Shown: one piece after another, positions 1 to 7,592 of the stretch
Layout of the letters: the number at the start of each line of letters is the position of its first letter
Numbering within the stretch: position 1 is the first letter of the stretch
Notes under the pieces: model-generated
The model's database searches: none
Told to the model about the DNA's origin: nothing
What the model saw: only the letters and a program-made list of their open reading frames with translations
Translations under genes and position numbers: made by a program
Assembly: GCA_013697365.1 (NCBI GenBank)
Contig: JACCXA010000083.1
Location: forward strand, 1-11,064
Length of the DNA: 11,064 nt
Direction of reading: 5' to 3'
Source: Chthoniobacterales bacterium
GTDB taxonomy: Bacteria > Verrucomicrobiota > Verrucomicrobiia > Chthoniobacterales > UBA10450

Positions 1-690
1 TCCCCGAGCAGATGTCTGCTTTATTTGTCATGGATGCTGAGGAGATCGGTCGGGTTAACGCAGGGCGTTGGACCCCTGAATGATTTTTATCCAAAGCGCC
101 TGACCGACGTACGGGCCGATGTGAATGCGGCATATCGGTTGGGGTACAGCTATCTCGAACACGCTGGCGCCCTGCAGCGTTTTCGTGCCTCCTCTCTGGT
201 TCGCGACGTTTGGACTAACGAACGGACGGAAGCGCTCGCGCCCCTCTTTTTCCTCCGCGAAAGGCGCTATCGGGCGGAGATGTCTGGAAGTAATTGGTTA
301 GCGGAACTCGATTTTGACCTGCGCCATTCGCAGTTGCGAACGCCGGTGCTGACGGTCTTGAACAGCGACGAGTTTCGTCTTTCGCTGGCTGAGCGATGGG
401 TCGCTGACTCGCATTCATTGCCAGCTGAGGCACTGCATGATCTCCTGGCGGGGGCGCTGGCCCGCCGGGACTTTGAGGCGGCCATTCGTTTGCTCGAGGT
501 CGAGAAAGACCGCGGTCTTCCGAACATCAATGACTTCTTCCTGCTCACGTATCTCTACTGTGTGAATGGTAGCGTCGGAAAGGCGGAAGCCCTTGCCAAC
601 GCCCGAGCAGGATCAATCGAAAAAGATTGGTTCGTCGATTGGCTCTGGGGAGAAATGCAGACGGAAATCGGATTTCGCTCTCCACGCTGA
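1..690 (+). CDS. 3' end of an unrecognised gene (C-terminal part, weakly TPR-like)
   Basis: The reading frame is open from base 1 to the TGA at 688-690, so this is probably the C-terminal about 229 residues of a longer protein. A TTG at 25-27 is the first candidate start inside the window, but no ribosome binding site favours it. The product is soluble-looking, with no membrane segment. Near the left edge it has a short stretch, PLNDFYPKRLTD, that faintly recalls the C-terminal part of spermidine-synthase-like proteins. Its last 90 residues (LLAGALARRDFEAAIRLLEVEKDRG, then LTYLYCVNGSVGKAEALAN, as separate segments) look like two degenerate TPR-type helical hairpins. I cannot name a function. 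The gene lies 72 bases before a membrane glycosyltransferase-like gene on the same strand. Confidence is good that it is coding, low for any role. Confidence 0.6.
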   Translation, partial: SPSRCLLYLSWMLRRSVGLTQGVGPLNDFYPKRLTDVRADVNAAYRLGYSYLEHAGALQRFRASSLVRDVWTNERTEALAPLFFLRERRYRAEMSGSNWLAELDFDLRHSQLRTPVLTVLNSDEFRLSLAERWVADSHSLPAEALHDLLAGALARRDFEAAIRLLEVEKDRGLPNINDFFLLTYLYCVNGSVGKAEALANARAGSIEKDWFVDWLWGEMQTEIGFRSPR

Positions 691-698
691 GAGAGCTG

Positions 699-748
699 AG
701 GGCTTTCTCGTCGCGTTAGCCGCGTTCCCCGCTCGCTTGAGAAGCCCT
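699..748. repeat. Intergenic inverted repeat (possible stem-loop)
   Basis: In the 72-base gap between the two plus-strand genes, AGGGCTTTCTC (699-709) faces GAGAAGCCCT (739-748). They form a 10-bp stem with one bulged T and a 29-base loop. No T-run follows either arm, so it is not a convincing intrinsic terminator. It could be a weak attenuator or mRNA-processing hairpin ahead of the gene at 763, or chance. Confidence 0.3.
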
Positions 749-762
749 GCGATAGATGAGAC

Positions 763-2421
763 ATGCCGCGGATGAAGAGACCTGTCGCCGCGCCCCATCG
801 GCATTCTCCGATCCTCCGCCGCATCGAGTGGATCGGCGCGGGTATCTTCGCGTTGATTCTCGTCGCGCTTCACGTGACAAACATGATGCACGCTGGCGGA
901 CTCTGGCGCGATGAAGCGGCCGCAGTGCACCTGGCGCAGATGCCGTCGGTGACCGCCATCTGGTCGCACATCGAACACGAATCGTTCCCACTTTTGGTCA
1001 CGATGCTGATCCGCGCCTGGAGCGGTGTCGGCTTGGGCGGAAGCGATGCAGGTCTTCGCGCCTTCGGGTGCCTCGTCGGCATCGCTGTCGTGGGCGCGCT
1101 CTGGTGGAACGCGTGGCGTCTGTCTGCGTCGCCTCCCTTTGTCTCGATGCTCCTTCTCGGCTTGAGTCCGGTCGCCATCCGCTGGGGAGATTCTCTTCGT
1201 GCCTACGGAGTCGGGGTGTTCTTTACCCTGATCGCGTTGGCATCCACTTGGGCGGTGGTTCGCTCGCCCTCACGCAAGAACGCGCTGATCGCAATGCTCG
1301 CTGGAGTGCTGGCGGTGCAGTCGCTCTACCAAAACGCCTTTATTCTTGCGGCGATCTGCCTGGGCGGTGTTGTCGTCGCGGCGCGACGGAAGGACCTCCG
1401 ACGGGCGCTTTTGATCGGAGCAGTCGGAGTTCCCGCGGCCTTTTCGCTGCTGCCTTATCTGCCTGTCGTAAAGCGAGCCAATGAGTGGAACGTCGCCACG
1501 CAAGTGCCGATCGACCTTGCACGCATCTGGCTCGTCCTGCACCGGGCACTGAGCGATCCGCATCCGCTCATGCTTTGGCTCTGGGCCGCGAGCCTGGTGA
1601 TTGCGGTCGTGATCGGATGCGCGTTGGCGTTCAGGAACAAAGCACTTCCTGCTGAAGAGGAGCGCTCGGATATGGCTTGGTTTCTCCTGACCATCCTCGC
1701 GGCAAGCACCCTGGCGTATTACGTCTTCCTGAAGGTGCTGAACTTCCCGTCCGAGGTTTGGTATTACCTCGTCTGGATGGCCTTGGCAGCGGTGAGTATC
1801 GACGCGCTCGTCGCGCGAGCTGCGCGTCCGAGTTGGGCGCGCCTCGTCCGCATCGGCGCGGTGGCGGCGGCCGTTGCCTTCCTAGTCCCAAGCGTTCTCC
1901 CGAGGCTGCACATGCGCATGACGAACCTTGACCTCGTTGCGCGGCACCTTGATGAGACCGTCCGCGAGGGCGATCTCGTGCTCGTCCACCCATGGTTCTG
2001 CGGTGCGACGTTTGCGCGCTGCTACACCGGACGCGCAGCGTGGACGACATTGCCACCTCTTGAGAGCTACGGGCTGCAGCGGCTCGATCTTTTCAAAGCG
2101 CAGATGCTACAAGACGATCCGCTCCGCCCAGTGATCGCAAAGATGGAAGCCGCCATGCGCGGCGGAAATACCGTCTGGCTCGTCGGTCACTTCCCGTTTT
2201 CAAATCCGCCGCTGCGCCCGCCAGTGATGCCGCCCGCGGGGACGGGCCCGGAAGGCTGGCGTGGCGTGCCTTACATGACGGCATACGCGATCGAGGCGGC
2301 TTACTTCCTGCAAATGAACGCGACGGCCAGCAGGCTGGTGGAAGTGCCAGCCGACGCTGCCGTCAATCCATTCGAAGACCTGCCGGTGCGGACGATCTCG
2401 GGTTGGCGGCGGGCGTTCTGA
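763..2421 (+). CDS. Polytopic GT-C / GT39-like glycosyltransferase
   Basis: A 552-residue inner-membrane protein. A basic N-terminus (MPRMKRP...) precedes a first membrane helix at about residues 23-41. Then comes GLWRDEAA with the Asp-Glu pair at 50-51, in the first extracytoplasmic loop, where PMT/ArnT-type GT-C enzymes place the acidic residue that contacts the polyprenyl-phosphate sugar donor and acceptor. About ten further hydrophobic helices follow to about residue 380. The last 160 residues are soluble and presumably periplasmic. The likely role is transfer of a sugar from a lipid-linked donor to an exported protein or glycan; donor and acceptor cannot be read from sequence. ATG at 763 is used; a second ATG at 772 (MKRPV) is equally plausible, and neither has a strong Shine-Dalgarno. 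It may be co-transcribed with the gene ending at 690. It converges with another GT-C-like gene whose stop lies 20 bases away. Confidence 0.72.
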   Translation: MPRMKRPVAAPHRHSPILRRIEWIGAGIFALILVALHVTNMMHAGGLWRDEAAAVHLAQMPSVTAIWSHIEHESFPLLVTMLIRAWSGVGLGGSDAGLRAFGCLVGIAVVGALWWNAWRLSASPPFVSMLLLGLSPVAIRWGDSLRAYGVGVFFTLIALASTWAVVRSPSRKNALIAMLAGVLAVQSLYQNAFILAAICLGGVVVAARRKDLRRALLIGAVGVPAAFSLLPYLPVVKRANEWNVATQVPIDLARIWLVLHRALSDPHPLMLWLWAASLVIAVVIGCALAFRNKALPAEEERSDMAWFLLTILAASTLAYYVFLKVLNFPSEVWYYLVWMALAAVSIDALVARAARPSWARLVRIGAVAAAVAFLVPSVLPRLHMRMTNLDLVARHLDETVREGDLVLVHPWFCGATFARCYTGRAAWTTLPPLESYGLQRLDLFKAQMLQDDPLRPVIAKMEAAMRGGNTVWLVGHFPFSNPPLRPPVMPPAGTGPEGWRGVPYMTAYAIEAAYFLQMNATASRLVEVPADAAVNPFEDLPVRTISGWRRAF

Positions 2422-2437
2422 GACGAATCGCGCCCGC
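2409..2437. terminator. Possible hairpin between convergent genes
   Basis: GCGGGCG (2409-2415) and CGCCCGC (2431-2437) form a perfect 7-bp GC stem with a 15-base loop that includes the stop codon of the plus-strand gene. It sits exactly at the convergent junction (stops at 2421 and 2442), where a bidirectional terminator would be expected. There is no T-run on either side, so intrinsic termination is doubtful. It is listed as the only candidate structure in the junction. Confidence 0.22.
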
Positions 2438-2441
2438 GTCA

Positions 2442-4781
2442 TCACGGCCGCCCGGACATTCCGCGCGCGAACTGCGGATCGATTTCCGCAGCGCGACGCA
2501 GGTGAACCTCCGCCTCGCTTGTCCGGCCCAGCCGCGCAAGTGCACGACCGAGATTATTGTGCGCAGCCGCGTATGAGGGATCGGTTTCGAGTGCCTTCGC
2601 GTAGTGCTCTACGGCCTCTTCGAGACTGCCGGATTCCGTCAACGCATTCGCCAGATTATTTCGCGCGCGGACGTAGTCAGGCCTGATCTCGACCGCCCGA
2701 CGCAACGAGTTGATCGCATCCTCCATTCGCGGTGTGCGGAGGAATGCATTCCCGAGATTAAAGTGCGCGGCCGCGTTTTGCGGATCCAGCGTCAACGCCT
2801 TCTGGATGTGCGCGATCCCTTCTTCGACTCGGCCGGTCTGCAACAACGCGTTGCCGAGATTGTTCTGTGCGCCCGCGGATTCCGGGGTGATCTCCAACGC
2901 GCGTCTGAACTCTACGATTGCATCCGCCACGCGGCCCGCACGGGCGAGCACCTGACCGAGATTGTTCCGCGCCTCCGCCGACTGCGGATCCAGCTGCAGC
3001 GCTCGCTCGAGCTGCGTGATCGCGGAGTCGACTTGATCCAGACGCGAAAGCGCATCGCCTAGTCGCGCGTGCGCTTCAGCAGTGACAGGGCCGAACTCGA
3101 CCGCTTTCGCCAGATGCGCGACAGCTTCCTGCAACTGCCCGTTGTCGAGGAGGATCGAGCCGAGATTCGCTTGCGCCGCGCCAAACGACGGCAAGAGCTC
3201 GATTGCCTTGCGATAGGCGGCCACCGCCTCCGTCGTGCGGCCGGAGCGAACGAGCGCGTTGCCGCGATTAAAATGCGCCTCGGCGTAGCTGGGATTTAGC
3301 TGCAGGGCCGCGTCGTAATGTGAGATCGCGTCATCCCCCTGCCCTTTCTGCAGCAGTTTGATGCCGAGATTGTTGTGCGCCATCCAGCTCTTCGGATTCG
3401 TCGCGATCGTCGCCCGCCACAGCGTCTCCTCGTCGGCGTAGATCCTGCACTGCCGCCACGTGAGCACGCCTAACGACAGCAGGAGCGCGCTGTAGAGAGC
3501 GGGCTTCGCGAGCGCCGCCTGAGCTCGCGGTATGAGACTCAGCGCGGTCGTCGCTCCGGCGGCAGCCAACGCGAACGGTCCGATCGTGGCGAGATATTGA
3601 TAATGGTCCGCCACGAACGAGTAGCGGAAGGTGTAAAGCATGATCAACCCGAGCATCGGACTCAGGGTCGCAACAAAAAACAAAGCTGCGACTTCCGGTC
3701 CGCGGCCGAGGCGGCGGCGGGCGAAAAAGATGCCCACCGCAAGGAGCCCGAGAGCAAAGAGCGGCAGGTAATCGAGCGGGTCCGTCGAGGAGATCGACCA
3801 ACGCGGATAACTGAACGCGAGGTCAATCGGCCAAAGCAACTTGCCGAGGTAAAACCAGACGGCGCGGCCCGCGATGAGAACACGCTCGACCGGCGCGATC
3901 GCAAACAACGCGCCTTGCGTGCCTTGATGGTGACGTTCCCACCAGATGCTGACCAAACCCATCAGCAGTCCCAGAAGGACGAACGGTGCGATTTGCGCAA
4001 CGCGCCGCCAATCGATCGACTTCCGCTTCAACCAGAGGATCAGCACCAGCGCGGCCGGGAGCGTGCAGGCCGGCGTTTTGGCGAAGAGCGCCAGCGCGTA
4101 GAAGACAAGCGCGAACGAGTATGAGCGCCATCGTGTGCTGTCGTTGACAAACCGGTTCCACGAGAGCAGCGAGAGCAGAAAGAAGAGGCCCATGAGCACG
4201 TTCTTGCGCTCCGTGATCCATGCGACCGATTCGACATGCACCGGGTGAAGCGCGAAGAGCGCTGCCGCGAGCCACGCTCCGGGAACGCGCAGAGCGACTA
4301 AGAGCCTCCAGACCAGGAACGCGTTCGTGGCATGCAGGAGGATATTGACCCAATGATAGCCTGCGGGGGGCAGACCCCAGAGCGCGTGCTCGATACGAAA
4401 AGTGGTGTAGACGAGCGGGAAATATTGCGACGGTGAATCGAGCGAAAACCAGATCCGCCGAAGCCCATCCGGCGCGGTCAGCAGCTCGTTTTGCGTGACG
4501 TATTCGTCGTCGTCCCAGATGTAGCCGGCATTCCAGGCCTGCTGATAGGCGACGATCGTGACGGCCAGGAGAAGAAAAGCCCAAAGCCAGTTCCTGCCGC
4601 GCAGGATCGAAGAATTGCGTTCAACCGGTGCATCGTGCTGAGCGACGAGCGGGGCGGCAATGGACGTGCGCGTCTCACGCGACCCGACTTCTGCTGCCGC
4701 GACATCGCGCCTGCCGTCCGGAGACCGCGGCGACAACCTCCCTTTGGCTTGAGACCGCTTCTTACCAGCCTTTCGACTCAT
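2442..4781 (-). CDS. TMTC-like GT-C membrane protein with nine C-terminal TPRs
   Basis: A 779-residue protein with the layout of TMTC O-mannosyltransferases and their bacterial relatives. Residues 1-62 are a basic Ser/Arg-rich tail. The first membrane helix is at about 64-80, followed by the loop motif WDDDEYV (89-95) carrying the acidic pair typical of GT-C catalytic loops. The family signature HPVHVESVAWITERKNVL is at 179-196, and VADHYQYL at 390-397 precedes another helix. About ten membrane segments run to about residue 445. Nine TPR units of 34 residues fill 465-770, each with the NNLG/A...A.....P pattern. In animals, TMTC proteins mannosylate cadherins; in bacteria the acceptor is unknown, and the TPR array probably presents the substrate or partner outside the membrane. 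The start ATG at 4781 is 38 bases after the SDR stop, with no clear ribosome binding site, so it may depend on coupling. It is probably the last gene of the minus-strand set. Confidence 0.85.
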   Translation of the reverse strand: MSRKAGKKRSQAKGRLSPRSPDGRRDVAAAEVGSRETRTSIAAPLVAQHDAPVERNSSILRGRNWLWAFLLLAVTIVAYQQAWNAGYIWDDDEYVTQNELLTAPDGLRRIWFSLDSPSQYFPLVYTTFRIEHALWGLPPAGYHWVNILLHATNAFLVWRLLVALRVPGAWLAAALFALHPVHVESVAWITERKNVLMGLFFLLSLLSWNRFVNDSTRWRSYSFALVFYALALFAKTPACTLPAALVLILWLKRKSIDWRRVAQIAPFVLLGLLMGLVSIWWERHHQGTQGALFAIAPVERVLIAGRAVWFYLGKLLWPIDLAFSYPRWSISSTDPLDYLPLFALGLLAVGIFFARRRLGRGPEVAALFFVATLSPMLGLIMLYTFRYSFVADHYQYLATIGPFALAAAGATTALSLIPRAQAALAKPALYSALLLSLGVLTWRQCRIYADEETLWRATIATNPKSWMAHNNLGIKLLQKGQGDDAISHYDAALQLNPSYAEAHFNRGNALVRSGRTTEAVAAYRKAIELLPSFGAAQANLGSILLDNGQLQEAVAHLAKAVEFGPVTAEAHARLGDALSRLDQVDSAITQLERALQLDPQSAEARNNLGQVLARAGRVADAIVEFRRALEITPESAGAQNNLGNALLQTGRVEEGIAHIQKALTLDPQNAAAHFNLGNAFLRTPRMEDAINSLRRAVEIRPDYVRARNNLANALTESGSLEEAVEHYAKALETDPSYAAAHNNLGRALARLGRTSEAEVHLRRAAEIDPQFARGMSGRP

Positions 4782-4819
4782 AGGGCTGTTTCAACGCTTC
4801 CGGAGCATCGCCGGTTTAC

Positions 4820-5512
4820 CTAGAGCGTGCCGCTCATACTTGAGAGCGTGATATTTTCAACAGCAACATCGGCAGGCCGCCCGAGCGCGTAACTCACAGC
4901 GTCGGCGACCTCTTGCGCGGACATCATTTTGTCGCGGGGCCATTCCCCTTCGACGCCGTTCCAGATTTCGGTCGCGGTCGCAGCGGGGTAGATGTTGATC
5001 ACCCGAATGCCGCGCGGTCGCACCTCTTCGCGCAGCGATTGCGAGAAGCCCTCCAACGCGAACTTGCTCATGCAATAGCTGCTCCAGCCGCCGAAGCCGG
5101 TCTTCGCGGCGATGGAAAGGATATTCACGATGCTGGCGCCCGAGGGCATTTTGGGTACGAGGCCCTGGGTTAGAAGGAATGGCGCCGTGACGTTTACCGC
5201 GAGGGTGCGCTGCCATTCCTCGAGCAAGACGGCGTCGATTGGTTTGACCACGGCGATCCCAGCGTTGTTGATCAATGTATCGAGCGAGGCGCTTCCGAGC
5301 TGCGCTATTAGCTTCGCGATATCGGCGGGTTTTGAAAGGTCGCAGGTAAAGCTTTCGGCCTTGGTCTCGCGTTTCTCGACGAAGCGCTTCGTTTCGTCGA
5401 GCGCACTCGCGTCGCGGCCTTGAAGCAGCAGCATCGTGTCTGGAGCGGCAAGCTTTTCGGCGATGGCCCGTCCGATACCGCGGCTCGCACCCGTGATGAG
5501 AATGCGTTTCAT
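4820..5512 (-). CDS. Classical SDR oxidoreductase, candidate sepiapterin-reductase-type
   Basis: A 230-residue NAD(P)-dependent short-chain dehydrogenase/reductase of usual length. The cofactor motif TGASRGIG is at 7-14, with Arg11 inside the glycine motif. CDLS with an Asp is at 57-60 and NNAG at 82-85; Asn107 lies in NVTA. The catalytic set is Ser133, Tyr146 and Lys150 (YCMSK), all intact. SDRs cannot be assigned a substrate by eye. Because the gene follows folE and a true-PTPS-type gene on the same strand, the attractive inference is reduction of 6-pyruvoyltetrahydropterin toward tetrahydrobiopterin (sepiapterin reductase role). It may instead be an unrelated reductase. The ATG at 5512 follows AAGAGAAAC, a weak ribosome binding site. 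The upstream 8 bases are all that separates the start codon from the multi-hairpin repeat, so that element forms its mRNA leader. Confidence 0.85.
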   Translation of the reverse strand: MKRILITGASRGIGRAIAEKLAAPDTMLLLQGRDASALDETKRFVEKRETKAESFTCDLSKPADIAKLIAQLGSASLDTLINNAGIAVVKPIDAVLLEEWQRTLAVNVTAPFLLTQGLVPKMPSGASIVNILSIAAKTGFGGWSSYCMSKFALEGFSQSLREEVRPRGIRVINIYPAATATEIWNGVEGEWPRDKMMSAQEVADAVSYALGRPADVAVENITLSSMSGTL

Positions 5513-5520
5513 GTTTCTCT

Positions 5521-5679
5521 TGGGGAGCGCATGCCTCCCGGCGTGCCGGCGCTGGCGTTCCGCCTGCGCGGACTTCCGTGGGCGTGCCTGACGTCCAATG
5601 CTCTGAGTCCGAAGTGGGCTGACGAAAGTTCGTTTCGGCAGAATGCCGAAACCAGCACGCTACAAGCGTGCGCTCCCCA
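5521..5679. repeat. Multi-hairpin interspersed element with terminal inverted repeats (MITE/REP-like)
   Basis: The ends match as inverted repeats: TGGGGAGCGCATGCCT at 5521-5536, and the reverse complement of the right end (5664-5679) reads TGGGGAGCGCACGCTT, 14 of 16 identical. CTCT lies just outside the left end, and GAG (reverse complement CTC) just outside the right end. Inside are several short hairpins: GCATGCC/GGCGTGC (5529-5546, one G-T pair), TCCGC/GCGGA near 5560, ACGAA/TTCGT (5622-5633), GTTTCGGCA/TGCCGAAAC with a 3-base loop (5632-5652), and GCACGCT/AGCGTGC with a 3-base loop (5655-5671). It has no coding potential and fills nearly all of the 193-base gap between the PTPS gene and the SDR gene. 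The form is that of a non-autonomous, probably multicopy element. I believe similar hairpin strings recur in verrucomicrobial genomes, but that is memory, not a search. Confidence 0.7.
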
Positions 5680-5705
5680 GAGTTGTTTCACGTCGTTCAT
5701 GCGGA

Positions 5706-6917
5706 TTAATTCGTTCGTAGAGTGAAGCGATTGTTCGATGTCTCCCAGAGGCGGAGGCGCTCGAGGCGATTCGACAGCAGTGGGCTCATTTTAGCCCAGA
5801 GTGTCTCGACGATATTTTCGCCGGTCGAGGGCCGCTGCCGGAACTCTTCCGTTTCAAGATCGAGGTGACGGTTATCCCAGGCCGCGACGGACTGGTAGAG
5901 CGCATCTCGGAACTCCACGAAGTTGCACAACGTACCGCTGCGCTCGTCCAACTTTCCCCCGATTGTCGCCTCGCTCACATAAAGGTGCCCGTGACCGCGC
6001 GGGTTGTTGCACTTGCCATACATCTCCGCGTTTTCTTCCGGCGAATGTTCGTAGCTTTGCAGGCGGTGCGAGGCGCTGAAGGGCATCTGCATCGCAAGCA
6101 GGTGCTCTCCGTTCGCATTGTATTCCGCAAAGAAGTCAGAGCGTTCGTGCAGACGGATGCGATGAAGCGGCAATGATTCTTGCGCGCGCTGAAAGATGTA
6201 TCGCGCAAGCACTTCCGTCGTCATCGGCGACGAGCGCATTCCGGGCACCTCGAGGTTCAGATTCCGGTGATCAAGTTCAGCAGACAGCGATGCGACGCAG
6301 GCCGCGATTGCCTGATCTTCGACGAGAGAGACGGCACCGGCAGCGAATCGCATTGTCAATCGCACACGATATTCATGACCGTGGCCATGAGGTGAGGCCG
6401 CAACGCCAAAGAGTTGCGCGTTCTCTTCGCGCGAAAGGTGCGGCGACATGGTTGTCCGCGCGGCGGAAAACCTGAATTCGTGATGACCGTCCGTGTGCCC
6501 GTTCGCGTAAGCTGTCGCGCCGCGTTGCGGGGTTTCCTCCAGATGCACCGCGGTCAGCTCCGCGCCCGAGCCCCGGAAGAGCGGCCCCACATCCGACACG
6601 AGCTGGCGTGCGACCGCCTCCGCCGTGGGAACCTTGGCCGCAAACTTTGGGTTGTCTTCGTTCAGGAATTTGTGGTCGTAGTCTTCTTCGATTACTCCAC
6701 CGGCACGCTGTTTGATTTCGCTGATGTTCATCAGCATGCCGGTGGCGGAATCGACGTGGCCGGTGAAAACAAACCAGGCCACGTAGTTTCGCCCTGCACC
6801 GTAGCGCGCGCTGGTTTCCGCGCCGAAAGCGGCGCGATTTTCGCCCTCGCCCCAGTCCGGCCTGAAAAGGCGGCGGGAAGCAGAAAACTCCAGACGCTTG
6901 CTGACCGTCAAGAACAT
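5706..6917 (-). CDS. Three-domain 6-pyruvoyltetrahydropterin synthase (tandem PTPS fusion)
   Basis: A 403-residue chain made of three consecutive PTPS/QueD T-fold domains (about 1-138, 145-268, 271-403); ordinary family members have one domain of 120-145 residues. Domain 3 carries the full zinc site (His284, His309, His311) and Cys303 in CNNPRGHGH, the Cys-x5-HGH spacing of true PTPS. Its Asp-His pair is altered (Asp348-Asn349). Domain 2 keeps His179, His181, Asp216-His217 and Glu258 but has Arg154 for the first zinc His and Ala173 for Cys. Domain 1 keeps Asp81-His82 and Glu128 but lost all zinc His (Arg15, Ala41, Arg43) and Cys. PTPS converts 7,8-dihydroneopterin triphosphate to 6-pyruvoyltetrahydropterin. 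The gene begins 12 bases after the folE stop with no clear ribosome binding site, implying translational coupling. Its substrate is the product of that neighbour. Confidence 0.88.
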   Translation of the reverse strand: MFLTVSKRLEFSASRRLFRPDWGEGENRAAFGAETSARYGAGRNYVAWFVFTGHVDSATGMLMNISEIKQRAGGVIEEDYDHKFLNEDNPKFAAKVPTAEAVARQLVSDVGPLFRGSGAELTAVHLEETPQRGATAYANGHTDGHHEFRFSAARTTMSPHLSREENAQLFGVAASPHGHGHEYRVRLTMRFAAGAVSLVEDQAIAACVASLSAELDHRNLNLEVPGMRSSPMTTEVLARYIFQRAQESLPLHRIRLHERSDFFAEYNANGEHLLAMQMPFSASHRLQSYEHSPEENAEMYGKCNNPRGHGHLYVSEATIGGKLDERSGTLCNFVEFRDALYQSVAAWDNRHLDLETEEFRQRPSTGENIVETLWAKMSPLLSNRLERLRLWETSNNRFTLRTN

Positions 6918-6929
6918 GGCGGCCGCGGG

Positions 6930-7556
6930 CTAGCGCTTGAGCAGGGAGAAGAACTCCGCCCGCGTCCGCGCATCGTCCTTAAACGAGCCGAGGAGGCAGG
7001 AAGTGGTCATGGTGGAATTCTGCTTCTCCACCCCGCGCATCATCATGCAAAGATGCCTGGCTTCGATCACCACCGCGACGCCGCCTGGCTGCAGCGCATC
7101 CATAAGTGCGTCGGCCACCTGCGTGGTCAGTTGCTCCTGGATTTGGAGCCGGCGGGCGAAGACATCCACGATGCGCGCAACTTTCGAGAGCCCGATAACC
7201 TTGCCGTTCGGAATATAGCCGACGTGGGCTCTGCCGATGAACGGGAGGAGATGATGCTCGCACATCGAGTAAAGCTCGATGTCTTTGACGAGCACGATCT
7301 CGCTCGCCGCGGAATCGAAGATCGCCTGGTTGACGATCTCCTCCACGCTCTGCCGGTAACCTTGCGTGAGGAACTCAAAGGCACGCGCGGCACGGGCCGG
7401 CGTTTTCAGGAGTCCCTGACGTTGCGGGTCCTCCCCGACCGCTTCGAGGATGTGGTGAAAGGCGCCAGTCAACGCTTCGAGTTGCGACTCACCGACGTGA
7501 TCTGTATCGCGCGTCAGCGGGTCGCTCGTTTCGAGGTTCGAATGTCCGTCGCGCAT
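6930..7556 (-). CDS. folE: GTP cyclohydrolase I
   Basis: With the ATG at 7556 the product has 208 residues, close to the family norm (E. coli 222). It opens the GTP ring to give 7,8-dihydroneopterin triphosphate, the first step of folate and biopterin synthesis. All hallmarks are present: the zinc ligands Cys99 and His102 in CEHH, and Cys170 in RHLCMMMRG. His101 and the catalytic His168 are intact, as are the IGLSKVARIV helix (121-130), QEQLT and the STMTTS segment near the C-terminus. The frame stays open upstream to an ATG at 7631 that would add 25 residues read partly from a tandem repeat. That extension has no family look, so I chose 7556 (weak AGG upstream). It forms a tight pair with the PTPS gene (12-base gap), pointing to pterin synthesis beyond folate. 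Confidence 0.93.
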   Translation of the reverse strand: MRDGHSNLETSDPLTRDTDHVGESQLEALTGAFHHILEAVGEDPQRQGLLKTPARAARAFEFLTQGYRQSVEEIVNQAIFDSAASEIVLVKDIELYSMCEHHLLPFIGRAHVGYIPNGKVIGLSKVARIVDVFARRLQIQEQLTTQVADALMDALQPGGVAVVIEARHLCMMMRGVEKQNSTMTTSCLLGSFKDDARTRAEFFSLLKR

Positions 7557-7592
7557 GAGACCTGAAGGTAGCTGTACCGCTCTGAGGCACAA

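Noticed and set aside
3823..4584. A second minus-strand open frame of about 250 codons within the TMTC-like gene
   Set aside because: It overlaps the membrane domain in another frame; the main frame has the conserved GT-C and TPR motifs throughout.
5706..6917. Assignment of the PTPS fusion to queuosine synthesis (queD) or to folate synthesis (PTPS-III replacing FolB)
   Set aside because: The intact domain has Cys-x5-HGH, and no queC, queE, folK or folP is nearby. The Glu near the Cys position of domain 1 sits in a domain without zinc ligands.
6414..7565. A long open frame on the plus strand opposite folE and the PTPS gene (about 380 codons)
   Set aside because: It is antisense to two genes with unmistakable active-site motifs; its translation is low-complexity Arg/Ala/His-rich without a family look, as GC-rich shadows usually are.
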